Below, piece by piece: positions 45,513-57,406 of a stretch of 64,000 nt of DNA. The stretch spans positions 105,806,442-105,870,441 of the forward strand of contig CM076846.1 of NCBI GenBank assembly GCA_039519185.1. Direction: 5' to 3'. The notes under the pieces were generated by a model. It was not told where the DNA came from. It was given only the letters and a program-made list of their open reading frames with translations, and made no database searches. The position numbers and the translations under genes were made by a program. Every line of letters begins with the position of its first letter. The stretch's first letter is position 1. Origin of the DNA: Astragalus membranaceus. Taxonomy: Eukaryota; Streptophyta; Magnoliopsida; Fabales; Fabaceae.

Positions 45513-45800
45513 AGTGAGTACATTGAATAATACTGTGAAGGTTCATGAAGCAAACATCGTGAAGATAGTTTGGGTTCCACCTGAGTATGGTGATGCAGTT
45601 GCGTGTATTTCAGTTGATGGAATTGTTTCATTGTTGGAAGATGTTGTGGAAGGTATCGTTGACTAAAGCTGAGAATTGTGCTTCTTAAAAATGTGCTTCT
45701 TATTTACTTATTTTGTTTTTGTAGATTCGCAGTCCCTTCAATGAAAGATTTGCAAAACCTTTGGTAGCAGTTCTAGCAAAGTCCTGGATGTTTCATAGCT
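45513..45800 (+). pseudogene. Captured SEH1-like (WD40 nucleoporin) fragment
   Basis: 45531-45663 reads KVHEANIVKIVWVPPEY, GDAVACISVDGIVSLLEDVV, a WD40 repeat like the second blade of plant SEH1. 45733-45795 reads LQ, a stop, KICKTFGSSSSKVLDV, as expected for the next SEH1 exon with a Trp codon turned into TGA. SEH1 belongs to the nuclear pore outer ring and GATOR-type complex. Only two exons are present. Confidence 0.7.
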
Positions 45801-45938
45801 ACTAAACATAATATTTATTTTTGAACAATATATATTTTTGCAAAAAATCTCAATTTGAAATTGTTATCAGATGTTCTAATTATCAGTTTGAAATTTATAA
45901 TGTTTATAAATTTAAAGTATATGTCTTAAATATTGCAG

Positions 45939-47003
45939 CAAGCGGCAAAGGGAAACTTGGAAAAACAACAAGTTTAAATAGTGTTTCGGACAAACATCTG
46001 CTCTCGGGGGATAATCAATATACTTTCAAAATTTATTTTGATTATGATGACAAGACGGCTGGAGCATTTTACATTAGGAACCTTTTGACAACTGAGTTCT
46101 TTCTTGTGAGTCTGACTCTTGAAGATATCCCTAATATCGGAAATATCCACTTTGATTGCAACTCATGGGTTATTGATAAACAAGGCGATCGAATTTTCTT
46201 TGCCAACAAGGTAAGCAGTTTATCTAATAATGATATAGTCATAGGTTCAAATGTATACACAGAATTTTGTAACAATGATATAGTCAGTAGTTATTATTAG
46301 TTGTCTTTATTAGATGTTTTAAAACGGAAATATTTAGTTTTCTTTATTAATGGTTATAAGGGCCTTGTTTTAGGTTTAGGAGTCATTAAAATCCTACATG
46401 CATGTCTCATAATATATAATCATATCCTCTCAACGTTATAACGTTAGATGCTTTTTGTTTTAAAATTCTAAACTACGCACACATATATTATATATATCAT
46501 ATTTAATAAATACACGAAATATATTGCATCCAATAAAGAAAATGAAATATATTGCATATTGCAGACATATCTACCAAGTGATACACCAGCTCCACTAGTG
46601 TTCTATAGAAAAATCGAGCTACTAACTTTGAGAGGAGGTGGAATTGGAGAGCGCAAGGATTGGGAAAGAATTTATGATTATGATATTTATAACGATCTGG
46701 GAAATCCAGATAAGGATCCAAGCTTAGCTCGTCCAATTGCGGGAGGGTCTAGTGACTATCCTTATCCTCGTAGAGGAAGAACAGGAAGACCACCAACAAA
46801 GACAGATTAGGATATTTCTATATATTCTCTTGTCTTATTTTATTTTTGTAATTATATTTTAAGATTATATATATTTTTAATCAAGGATATTATCATAAAA
46901 GAAATTTATTATAGTTACATAATTATTTTTCCATTATTGTAACAGATCCTAAGAGTGAGAGCCCAAGCGACCACCCCTATACATTCAACAAAATATGCAA
47001 AGT
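45939..47003 (+). pseudogene. Captured lipoxygenase fragment (PLAT domain and start of catalytic domain)
   Basis: 45939-46209 (between TTGCAG and GTAAGC) encodes GKGKLGKTTSLNSVSDK and TTEFFLVSLTLEDIPNIGNI, the LOX beta-barrel (PLAT) domain. 46565-46805 encodes TYLPSDTPAPLVFYRKIELL, ERKDWERIYDYDIYNDLGNP and PYPRRGRTGRPPTK, the classic start of the LOX catalytic domain. 46946-47000 encodes DPKSESPS, the next exon. The iron-binding His region is absent. The donor after the second exon reads AT where GT is expected. Confidence 0.88.
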
Positions 47004-47539
47004 GAGCTAATAAATGTTTTTGCCATGATTATTCTTTATTGCTTTGAGTAGTGGATCAGTCTGCATGGAAGACCGATAAAGAATATGCTTTATAGGCTTC
47101 AGACTATTGCCCAGAAATAACATTTAAAGGAATTACCAATAACATCTCCATCTAAATGGTGGTGTTGTTGGTTTATGAAAAATTGTGGTTTTCGTTTCAA
47201 ATAAGTTATGTGGATAGAGAATTTCAATTCCTCCATATCTAATATGTTTCCTTTTGTTTTGTGTGTGATTTCTTGCATTTTGTTAATAAAAAATATATCA
47301 ATTGTGGTGCCTGTTGGGAAACTCCTAAAGAGCTAGGAATGTCGAATTACAACAAGAGGGGAAAATCCTTTTGAGCCAGATCACAATTTCAACAATGGTT
47401 CCAGGCATGAATTGGATTTCGGAGAAGGCGTTAATTTGAACAAATCCAAGACATCTTTCGGAAGAAATATATATACCAGAGAAAGACAAAGAAAAGGTCA
47501 TCACTAGATATGATAAATGAATGTTTTTTTTATAAGCAA

Positions 47540-47660
47540 TATTAGTGGGGGTGGGGCAATGTTAGTTTCCGGGGTTTGAGCCCGGGGCCTCCTTCTTGCA
47601 CTCCTTTTGGTGCACTCATTCGATATTCCTTAGCTCGCCAACTGAGCTACCTACTTGGGA
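47540..47660 (-). mobile_element. tRNA-derived SINE-like unit
   Basis: On the minus strand, TAGCTCAGTTGGCGAGC (A box, near 47634-47650) is followed about 60 bp on by GGGCTCAAACCCC (B box, near 47572-47584). The spacing is longer than in a real tRNA and no acceptor stem closes, so it is tRNA-related repeat sequence. Confidence 0.5.
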
Positions 47661-48049
47661 TAGGAATGTGAATGCTTGCTTATCCATCGTGATTGATCAT
47701 GGACTTTGGTTTAGGAATGCTGCTTTGGTTTATGTGTAATTCACCCATGTATTGGTATATGCTTAGTACAATTCTAAAATGTGGATGGGGATTTCCCTAA
47801 CACAATATTCTATATGTTTGTACTGATCTTTGTTTTATCTATTAAATGCAATAAATAAGCAACTATGCTTTTATATATCGCTACATTTGCAGTGCGAGCC
47901 CCAGGCATCTTATAGAATATTTTCCTTGATGCAAGATTCATGGTTTATAAGAATAAATGGTGGATCTAATAAGTTGTTATTTATAGGTTTTAAAAACCTT
48001 CAACAATAGAAATGAAAAATCAAACTAAACATTTAAAAGATAATCAACT

Positions 48050-48195
48050 AACATGATGTGGCACAAGTGGTAGATACTTGAGTTTCTTAACCATTTGTTC
48101 TTGGATTCGATCCCTTAACCAATTGACTATTGCATTGGTTGTTTCTTTCAATTAATTGATGAATTGTATTTGATTGCTTTATTTTGTTCTCTTTT
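48050..48195 (+). mobile_element. tRNA-derived SINE-like unit
   Basis: GTGGCACAAGTGGTAGATAC (A-box-like, near 48058-48077) and GGATTCGATCCC (B box, near 48104-48115) are followed by a T-rich tail (TTTATTTTGTTCTCTTTT). The spacing fits pol III promoters of plant SINEs. Confidence 0.45.
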
Positions 48196-48994
48196 ATTAA
48201 ATCAAATTGTGAATTTATTTAGTCATGAGACTTGTATGAGTGCCTAGAATAACTCTTTTATTAGACAATGAGGATTAAGTTCTATTATGAGAGGAGGGTG
48301 TCATCAACAACTTTTATTTACAACATGGGCTGGGCGAATCTCTACCCAAAAAGGCCTAAGAATGTTTCATTTCAAAATGAAATAAAAGCAATTTGAAGAG
48401 GGAAACCCCTAAATTATTTTCTCACTAGGTTACCCGTATGGCTCTGTTAGGGTTTAGGGTTTTTGTTCCCAACTAGGGTTTTGTTTCCAACTAGGAGGCA
48501 ACATTTATTGTTGCCAAAATCTATCTTCAACGCCATTAATCTTCTACATCAGCTACCATAACTCCCCCCACCTACTTCTTTCTACACCGCCCTCCCATCA
48601 TTCCTTGATCTGAACATCTGTTCACGTTGCCCAAGTCAGTGCATCGTTGGAGTCTTTTTACATATGGAAACAAAATCCTTTACACATGAGGACAAAAACA
48701 TTAAACCCTAAACAGTAGTTCATCAAAAATTAATCCCACCAACATCCATAACCAACAAACTACCAAAAAACACAACCTCCATCTATAATCTGCCAAAAAC
48801 AAAACCTCCATCTACACAGGATAATGTGTCGTTATACAGGAATCTAGTTACAGTTTGTCTCATAACAAATCAAGCAGGATAATTACTTTATGTAGAATCA
48901 GAGTGCAAGGCGTTGTTGTGCAGTCCCTCAAACTAAGCAAATCGTACCCTCTTTCTTCACATAAAGATTCTGTTTAGCTTCTTATATTGTCCAA

Positions 48995-49921
48995 ATGGCC
49001 TCAAGTTCCACTTGAAAGCCCACCCAAAATCCTGAGAATCCTGAAGAGCTGCAAGAGATTTTAATCCCAGCTGGGAATAACAATGTAGATCTGTCAAAGA
49101 GAACATTGGTAGGGCAGCTGTACACCAACAAATCTCAAAACAGGGCAGCTACAAAAAGCATTATAGCAAAAGCATGGTCAGCTATTCGGAATCTACAGAT
49201 ATCAGATCTAGGTAAAAATAAATTTTTATTTACCTTCGAGCGTGAAAAAGATTGTCAAGAAATTATGAATAGATCTCCATGGTATTTTATGAACCACTTG
49301 ATGTGTCTTCAGTACTGGAATCCATCAATTACTACAGATGAAATTATCTTTGATTGGAATCCATTTTGGGTTCAAATACATAACCTGCCAATGGAATTCC
49401 TGAATAGTTCCAATGGTAGAACTATCCTTCAAAAAGTGGGCAAAGTTCTAGTCATAGAAGAATCCATACTAGAAGGACGTGTGCTAAGAACTTTTCTAAG
49501 AGCAAGAGTCCTAATAGAAGTGACAAAACCTATCCTTGCTGGTTGTTGGATCCCAAGGCAAAACCTTCCCAAAGTCTGGGTTCACTACAAGTATGAGAGG
49601 ATGCGAGACCTGTGTTACAATTGTGAACTCCCTAGATTAATGTCAACCTACTGCAGTTCAATTCCTAAATGTAGTCAGAGTATCCAGGATCAACCATCCA
49701 AGTCAATTAATGCAATTCTAAAGGAGCATGGACCGTTGTATGGTGACTCAACCAAAAACGCAACTTTTAAAATTCAAACCATGCATGGAGAAAATGCGCA
49801 GCCAAGTAACAATCAAGAAGCAAATGAACCACGAGAGGGAGATGAAGAGATAATAAGAGAAAGAGTTAGAAGGGAATGGGATGAAATGGTGGCAAACTAC
49901 ACTGAAGGGTCAGTGGCCTAA
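48995..49921 (+). pseudogene. LINE ORF1 (DUF4283-like RNA-binding protein)
   Basis: The likely start is ATG 48995 (MASSST), but codon 7 is TGA (49013-49015). The frame then stays open to 49921. A DUF4283-like domain is visible (KAWSAIRNLQISDLGKNKFL, MNRSPWYFMNHLMCLQYW, FWVQIHNLPMEFL) and then a zinc-knuckle position CYNCELPRLMSTYC, where the His of CX2CX4HX4C is replaced by Leu. In L1 elements ORF1 binds the element RNA and forms the particle. The premature stop and lost His suggest it is inactive. Confidence 0.82.
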
Positions 49922-50105
49922 ACCTGCAAAAGAAAAGAGAGCTTGATCACAAGAATAAACATGAAGCTGCAAATTCAAAAAAAGCAAAGACAGGAAGTAC
50001 AATGTATATCACAAGTCACTCTGGAAACCAAGGTAACAATGGCAACACTTCAAATTACAATTCTGAGGCTGAGGAGGCGGGCCACCCCATGCCCCCAACC
50101 TCCAA

Positions 50106-53100
50106 ATGACTTGTGTAAGCTGGAATTGTCGAGGATTGGCGGCGTCCTCGACAAATAGAGAATTAAAAAGTCTCATTAGGGACTATAAGCCGGCCATTAT
50201 ATTCTTTATGGAAACCAGAGCCCATAAGGATCGAGTTGAAAAAGTAAAGAGAAGATATAGGTACCAGCATCTATTCTATGTGGAATCACAAGGAATTTCA
50301 GGAGGTCTTTGTCTACTTTGGAATGATCATTTTGAGATTCAAATTTTGGACTCTTGTTCAAATTATATTCACTCAGCTATCAAAGAAAGGAGAACTGGTC
50401 ACTGCTTCCAAATGTAATTCATTTATGGCAATCCTACCTTTGCCAATAGAAGGAATTTATGGGCAAAAGTTGCTCGTCTTAAACCACTAAACAATGGCCC
50501 TTAGTGTTGTAAGGGGGACTTCAATGAAATGATAAGCAATTCTGAGAAAGGTGGGTTAAATGCTGTGGAACCAATTAGAATGAGGTTTTTCAAGGAATTT
50601 CTTGAAGATACCGGGTTGATGGACCTCAAACTTCAAGGTTGCAATTTTACTTGGTTCAGTAATCCAAGGGAAGGATTTGTTACAAGTCAAAAGATTGATA
50701 GAGTTCTTGCAAACTACACTTGGAGGGATCTCTACCCTCATGCTTTGGCTACTGCACTGCCCATAGTTAACTCAGATCACTCAGCTATAATTTTTAAACC
50801 TAAACCTCCTATTCTTAGTGGGAAATCCTTCAAGTATGAAGCCGTTTGGGAGGAAAATGTGGAATGCAGAGCTGAAGTATCTAATGGCTGGACCTCCTCT
50901 TCTCATGAGGACCCGTGGCACAATTGGAAGAGGAGAGTGAAGTCTTATACTTCACATTTGAAGAAATGGCATCAAAAAACTTTCAGAAATGCCTCTAAAG
51001 AAATTAAGAGGCTAACAACTCAGATTGAGGCTGAATTAAATAAACCTCATGCTACCACTGACTGGGAGTGGGTTAATCAAGCAAGGAGAGATATTGGTAA
51101 GCTTTGGCATCAGGAAGAAATTTATTGGGGCCAAAGATCTCGAATCAAGTGGCTTAATTGGGGGGATAACAACAGTAAATTCTTCCATGCCTCTACGGTT
51201 CAAAGAAGAGATAGGAACAAGCTTCTCAGAATCAAAGATAGTGTTGGAAATTGGTTGGAGGGGCAGTAGGATGTTATGAGTGGTATTTGGGATTTCTACA
51301 ATGAATTATACTCATGTGAACAGCCTTCTAATGTAGAGCATTGCCTAAACTTCATCCCAAAATCAGTTTCTCCTAATATGAATCAGATGCTACTAAAGTC
51401 AGTCACATTTAAGGAAGTTGAGGCAGCTGTTTTTGATCTTGGAGCATACAAGGCTCCTGGCCCAGATGGATTGAATGGGTTATTCTTTCAAAAAAACTGG
51501 CACACCATCAAGAATGATGTTTTCTTAGCTGTTTGAGTTATTTACAAAAGGAGTCCTTGGTGATGAAATAAACTTTACTAATGTGGCCTTGATACCTAAA
51601 GTTCCAATACCAGAAACTATCTCTCAACTTAGACCGATAAGTTGCTGCTCCTTCATCTATAAGGTTATTGCAAAGATCTTTGTTGCTAGACTAAAACCTG
51701 TTATTGGCAATATCATCTCTCCACAACAAAGTGCTTTTGTGGGTGGAAGAATGATTCAAGATAATCTAATAGTGGCTCATGAAGCCTTTCACTTTCTTAA
51801 GAAAAAACAAGGAGAAGGAGGAAAGGGTATGGCAATCAAACTAGACATGAATAAGGCATATGACAGAGTCAAGTGGGACTTTCTACAAGCAGTTTTGCTG
51901 GCCTATGGTTTTCAAGAGGAATGGGTAACTTCAGTGATGAAACTGGTAAACTCTGTCTCTTATTCCTACCAAATTTATGGATTTTCTTCAAGGAAGGTTT
52001 ACCCTAAGAGAGGTGTGAGGCAGGGAGACCCTCTCTCTCCTTACTTATTCATTATGGTCTTTGATGTACTTTCAAGAATGATTACTCAAGCATCTGAGAA
52101 TGGTGATCTCCAAGGTATTCAACTTGCACCCACAGCTCCTAAGTTGACACATCTTTTCTTTGCGGATGATGCTATTCTATTCTTCAAAGACACTACAGAG
52201 AATGTCTTTCAAATTATCAAAATTCTAAATCTGTTTACTAGTGCATCTGGTCAGAAAATCAACCTATCAAAGTCTGGTATAATATGTGGCAGCAAAATTT
52301 CTCAACATGTAAAGGACAGGGTATCTTCAATCTCTAATATCCCAATTTGGTCAAATCCGGGGCAATACCTTGGGATTCCAGCTGAATGGGGTGGCTCAAA
52401 AATTCAAAGCTTAAATTGGCTCAAGGATAAAGTTTCTAGCAAACTGGAAGGGTGGAAAGGAAACCTTTTGAATCAAGCAGGGAAAGAGGTTCTAATAAAA
52501 GCAGTTATTCAAGCTATTCCTAGCTACATTATGTCAATTCTAAACCTCCCAAAAACCTTTTGTGATACGCTTACTTCAATTGTGGCAAAGTTCTGGTGGA
52601 AGTCTAATAGTAGGTACAATGGAATACACTGGAAAAGATTTGAACACTCTACTTTCCAAAGGACAAAGGAGGTCTGGGTTTCAAAGAGTATAGTAAGATG
52701 AATACGGCTCTGTTGACAAAACGGGTTTGGAGGATGGTTAATGACCCTAATTCTTACTGGGCTTCAACTTTAAAGTCAATTTATTTCCCAACTTGCTCTT
52801 TTTGGGAGGCTCCCACCACTAGGGGTGCCTCTTGGGTTTGGAACAGTTTTATTCATGGTAAGGACTTCCTCAGATCAACTGGAAGATGGATTATAGGGTT
52901 AGGAACTCAGATAGATATTTCTAAGGATAATTGGCTCAGCTCTGGGATTAAAGCAACCCTGAAACCGAATGCTTCTGCATCTTCTGTGTCTGATCTTATT
53001 GATGCTAATAAAAAATGGGATTTTAATCTTCTCAGGCAGAACCTTCAATCTGACAGTGCAATTGAGGCAGTCAAAACTCCAATCTCCCGGTCCTCACAGA

Positions 53101-54213
53101 GTGACTCTATAATGTGGCCTCACAGCAAGGATGGATCTTATTCGGTTAAATCGGGGTATAGGGCACTCATTGATAACTCCTCTAACTTAAGTTCTAGGCC
53201 AAGCAGCTCTAATAGTATTAATGACAATCTTTGGAACAGGATCTGGTCAGCCAGGGTGCCAAGGAAAATCAAACATTTTTTTATGGAAAATCTGTCACAA
53301 TATTCTACCTTCCAGAGAAAATCTATGCAAGAAAAGAATTCCCATCTCTCATCTCTCCCAGTTTGTCTAAAAGAGACCGAAACAATTGAACACATCTTTC
53401 TTCTATGTGATTGGACAAAACCTATGGTTTGGCCTTCAATTCATCACCCCCTTCCCCTGTTGGACTCTCAACAATCCAAAATTGGATCCTGGATGCTTTG
53501 GAAACTCCTATGGCTGATGATAACTACCTCTCATCATGGATTTTCTTCACTCTATGGATTATTTGGAATGCAAGGAATGATTTGGTTTTTAATAACAAAG
53601 CTCCTAACCCTCTAAGCTCCTTACACAAGGTGAAGACTCTGTGTACAGAATTTCTATCAGCAACAGTCCTCAAGGAGAACAGCAACAATCAACATCAGGA
53701 GGAACAACAGAATATTGTGCAGGTACCTCCAACTCAGTGGAGGCCACCTCGGAACCCTTATGTTAAAATCAATTCAGATTCAGCGTTTGAACAATCAACA
53801 GGTAAGGGTTTCTCAGGAATTATTTGTAGAGATTCACAGGGGAAGCTACTTACAGCAACTACTACCAGGTTCTTCGCAAACTCCCCTCTCTGAGCCTTCG
53901 AGACGCCATCTCCTTCGCGGTCAACCTTCACTTTGATCAAGTAATTTTTGAATCTGATAATCAAATACTCATTGAGGTTTGCAGAAAGAACTTAATTAGA
54001 AAAGAGATCGAAGGTATTGTTGCTGATATAGACTCCCTAAGAGATAACTTTAACAATTCTAGGCTCACCTGGACTAAAAGAGAAGGGAATCACTGTGCTC
54101 ATACAATTGCCTCTCTTGCTTGCGAGAATCAGCTTCAAGGTTCCTGGGTTCATCGTCCTCCATCGATCCTTCGATGTGCTCTGGTGAAGGATGCCCAAGC
54201 TCTCTGGAAGTAG
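50106..54213 (+). pseudogene. LINE ORF2: endonuclease, RT, zinc-binding, RNase H
   Basis: It starts at ATG 50106 with the APE endonuclease (CVSWNCRGLAA; later SDHSAIIF near 50776, the catalytic SDH). Stops and frameshifts fall at 50415, near 50505, 51267, 51534, 52700 and 53613. RT blocks: YKAPGPDGLNGLFFQ, RPISCCSFIYKVIAK, SAFVGGRMIQDNL, IKLDMNKAYDRVKW, GDPLSPYLFIM, catalytic FADDAILFF. A zf-RVT-like region follows, then RNase H from about 53760 (KINSDSAFE; ESDNQILIEV after a frameshift near 53890) to TAG 54211. ORF2 nicks DNA and copies the RNA at the nick. At least six lesions make it inactive. Confidence 0.88.
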
Positions 54214-54632
54214 GAGAATGGCAGCGATTTCTAAAATTGGAAGCTTGTTCCAACTCTGTGATGAATGCTTGATAATTTCTCCTCTGCTCTGTTAATCGAT
54301 GGCATTTTCTGGAGAGAAATTTGGCGTGAATTGAAGCTGTTGGTGAAGCTAGGTTTTTTACCTAATTTGGGATCCATTCATTTCGTACGTCTCTGTCCAC
54401 TTAGCCTATTTTGTTTCTTCAATCATTGAAAGCCACCTGACTATTATTGGGCTTCTCTATAGTGGGCTTCCGGGCTAGCGTTTGAGTTTTTAATCTTTGG
54501 ACCCCATCTATTTTGTAATGTTGACCCCTTTATCTAGTTTGTATCTATTAGGTGTATGGTTTGGGCCTGGCCCATTATTGCAATGAAATCATATATCCTT
54601 TGACCAAAAAAAAAAAGAAGAGGGAAACCCCT

Positions 54633-55839
54633 CATTTTAATTTGCTTCAGCTGAGACAAGAAGAAAAGAAATAAATAAAGAGAGTAGGAGCTCGAGAGTT
54701 AGTGGGAAAGAGAGAAATAATGTTAGAACCCCGCACTTACTACAAAGATCTATCTTCTACATCAACTCTCATCACCAACATCCACACTCCTTTTTGTCAC
54801 CATCACTTCCATTTTCACCATCTTTTACACATTTCTTTCTACCCAAAAACTGAAAATGGAGAGCTTCATCTAGCCCTTCCAATTCAAGTTGCATGTCTAT
54901 GATAGGAGCAAAAAAAGCTTAGGAGAGCTAATATTTAATGTAGTGGATGTTTCATGCAAGAGGATTCAACCTAGGATTACATGTGGGTGCTTTAATTTTG
55001 TGGTCAACAAAGGCATTTTAAGAATGGGGTGCTGTTGGAGAGAATAGAAGTACTAGCTCAAGAATTCATGTCCAAATTCTGCATGTCGTAGATGTTGGAG
55101 TGAATAGTACTTTGGAGCCAAGTTCACTAGGGAGAGGGATGAAGGTGCTGTAAAGGAAAGGAATTGAGGATAGTGACACATGCGAGTTCTTCTCCCCTTG
55201 TTTCTTGTTCTCACTTATGTTAGGGTTAAACCCAAAGAGTTGTTGATTTTGAAATGTCAAAATGCATGTTTGCTTGACCATCTCATTATGCTATAAGAAT
55301 GCTGAACTGGTTGATCGTTAATCAATGTTAAATGTGGTGATGCTAGAGTCTCAAAATGCATGTATGTATATATACTTATGTTATCAAATCTAAAATAAGG
55401 TATGAAATTGATGTAATTGGAGCTTGTGGTGTTTGAATGTATGTGTGAAATGTGGGTTTTTACTTGGTTGTGAATTTGGTTGAAATTTGTGATAAATATG
55501 TGATAAATGTGATAAATGCTAAAGCTGGTGAAATTCTGAATGCGATAAAGCGGAGGGAGATTCGGAGTATGAGCTTACTTGTGAGATGACCGCATATTGA
55601 AAATTGAATGGGATTGCTCAGGATGGCGCTCCTTTCTTCCTTTTCTTAGATAAGCAATTTATATTAAAGGACGCACAAGGGGTGCATCATCCCGTACAAC
55701 TCGGGCGGGCCTCGTTAAAACCTCCAATGACCAAAACTCAATGGGAAAAAGACTACCCCAAAAACAAAGATCATTACAATTTCATACCGTTCGTTGAATC
55801 TGGTAGCCAACACCATCACAACAATATTTTGACTCTACG
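54633..55839. other. Unassigned sequence, possibly old LTR leader
   Basis: 54640-54900 is AG-rich and then CT/CA-rich (CAGCTGAGACAAGAAGAAAA, ATGGAGAGCTTCATC), resembling the leader of the Ty3 LTRs, but no LTR ends are seen. 55604-55860 is an open frame without a recognised domain (phrases GGGCGGGCCTCGTTAAAACC and ACTCAATGGGAAAAAGAC occur in plant repeats). Nothing here is supported as a gene. Confidence 0.35.
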
Positions 55840-56010
55840 GCAATGCCTGAAAAGCGTTGTGTAATGGCAAAATACCGTTGCCTTTGCTTTTGGCAACGGT
55901 TTTAAAACCGTGGTTTTTGCGGGCGTTGCCTATAGTTTAGGCAGCGGTTTTTGTGACCAAAGGCAACGCCAACCTTAAACCGTTGCCAATGAGGATATAA
56001 AGACAACGGG
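55840..56010. repeat. CACTA-like subterminal repeat fragment
   Basis: GGCAACGGTTTTAAAACCG, CCGTTGCC and GGCAACGCC recur in both orientations in 150 bp, as in the subterminal regions of many plant CACTA elements. No CACTA terminus is nearby, so it is a fragment of another family than the three with AAAGTCGG-type repeats. Confidence 0.45.
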
Positions 56011-56658
56011 CCCTCCACCTGAAGTTTCTGATGTACCGGAAAAAGAAATTGTAGATTTCTCTAACTGACTTCACCACATAACATCACACATACTTCACCA
56101 TAATACATCCACAATAAACCACACCACATAGAATCCAATCTCAATCTGGTGCAGCAAAGATACTTTAAGCATAAATAACATTGATAATGGTATCTAAATG
56201 ATAAGAAATGATGCACTTTACCTGAAGTAAAAAGAATGTCATTCGGTGGTGCATTTTGGTACAGGATGATCTTAGTCCATCCAGATTCCAGACAAGAGCT
56301 ACACATAAACAATATAATAAATGAGCAACTTTAGGTATTAAGTCAAAAGACAGATACTAAGAGATAGCAAATGAATGATTTCCTTGTTTATACTAAATAT
56401 TATCATGAAACATGAATGTCAAATCACGTTTGGGTTCTCTGTTGAAGGCAAATCGTTCGTCCATTCCCAATTCGATCGCCAACCAGCTTCGGTCCAATTC
56501 CCCATATCAGCAACCACCGCATCCCTGCCATGCATCAGTCCGTAATCGCAGCAAATTGCTTCTGCCCAGTTTAACTAACTCATCGAACCATCCCTGCACC
56601 AGACTTGTGTCATTTCGTAACAGGAATAAATCCCTCCACCCTCCACCCTAAACGCTTC
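56011..56658. other. No gene seen
   Basis: Ordinary AT-rich sequence. ORFs at 56061-56312 and 56412-56651 have no recognisable motif. Confidence 0.4.
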
Positions 56659-57406
56659 TCAAGATGTTTTCTTCCATTCACTTCTATGCTCATCCCTTCC
56701 ATGCCATATTCTCACCGGCCCATATCTGTTAGCCACAGCTTTTTTCCACAGCAAGTTATCATCATCTAGTAATAGCCTCCATCTCCATTTCATTAATAAA
56801 GCCAAGTTAAAAGCTACAAGATTTTTTATCCCCAATCCTCCTCTACGCTTTGGTGTACAAATCAATTCCCATTTAACCCAAGCCATCTTCTTGTTTTCTT
56901 CATCTCCATCCCATAGAAATCTCCTTTGTAACTTCACTATTTCATCAATAACATTTTTTGGTGCTTTATAGAAGGAAAATAAATATAAGGGAAGCAAAGA
57001 CAATACCGAATTAATTAGCGTAACTCTACCACCAATAGAGAGATGCCGACTTTTCCAACTATTGAGCCTCGCCTTAATCGAGTCTATCACGGGCTGCCAA
57101 GTACTCATTCTCCTCGGGTTAGCACCAACCGGAACGCCTAGAAATTTGAAGGGAACCGAGCCCACATTGCAAGCAAGAAATTGGGATATACCATCGAGGA
57201 CCCTATTTTCAATATTGATTCCGATCACATTACTCTTCCCAAAATTCACCTTTAGACCCGAGACCATCTCAAAACTTCTCAAAATTGCTTTCATACACCA
57301 TATACTCTTTTCCCGACCGTCACAAAAGAAAATTGTGTCATCAGCAAATTGTAACATTGGAATGGAGAGGGACTCACTTACCGTGAAGCCTTGGAGACTA
57401 TTAGAC
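56659..57406 (-). pseudogene. LINE reverse transcriptase fragment
   Basis: The minus-strand frame has the catalytic box LQFADDTIFF at its start, then FEMVSGLKVNFGKSNV, FKFLGVPVGANPRRM, LSIGGRVTLINSVLSLLPLY, RRFLWDG and KRRGGLGIKNL, the L1 RT thumb and zf-RVT approach. It has no internal stop for 233 codons. Upstream it is cut by the CACTA element at 57407 (LQGFTVSESLSIPM lies just before the cut). It is a different lineage from the LINE at 48411-54616. Confidence 0.88.

Larger units (their letters stand above)
44113..47005. mobile_element. CACTA element, left end only, with host gene fragments
   Basis: The left terminus is CACTAGTGCAAAATCAGG with CAT before it (44110-44112). Subterminal motifs AAAGTCA(A/C)GCG...CGCCTGACTT repeat at 44150-44395, with the family phrase GACGCGGTGGCAA near 44194. 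No right terminus or CAT duplication was found, so the extent is a minimum. The contents are a CT-rich leader, an unrecognised exon, SEH1-like and lipoxygenase-like fragments, all on the plus strand. Confidence 0.8.
47006..48394. other. Intergenic stretch with two SINE-like units
   Basis: Mostly AT-rich with no coding signal. The two SINE candidates are listed separately. The right end of the CACTA element and the missing copia 5' part are not seen here. Confidence 0.4.
48411..54616 (+). mobile_element. Full-length L1-type LINE
   Basis: It is flanked by an exact 16-bp duplication GAAGAGGGAAACCCCT (48395-48410 and 54617-54632) and ends in a poly(A) tract at 54606-54616. It contains ORF1 and ORF2 in the plant L1 arrangement, including a C-terminal RNase H. 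The exact duplication suggests a fairly recent insertion, yet both ORFs are broken. Confidence 0.93.

Noticed and set aside
46587..46600. CACTAGTG as the missing right end of the CACTA at 44113
   Set aside because: It lies inside the lipoxygenase exon (coding for part of PAPLVFY), has no subterminal repeats and no CAT duplication.
55604..55864. 86-codon ORF as a host gene
   Set aside because: No recognisable domain, and its nucleotide phrases resemble dispersed plant repeat sequence.
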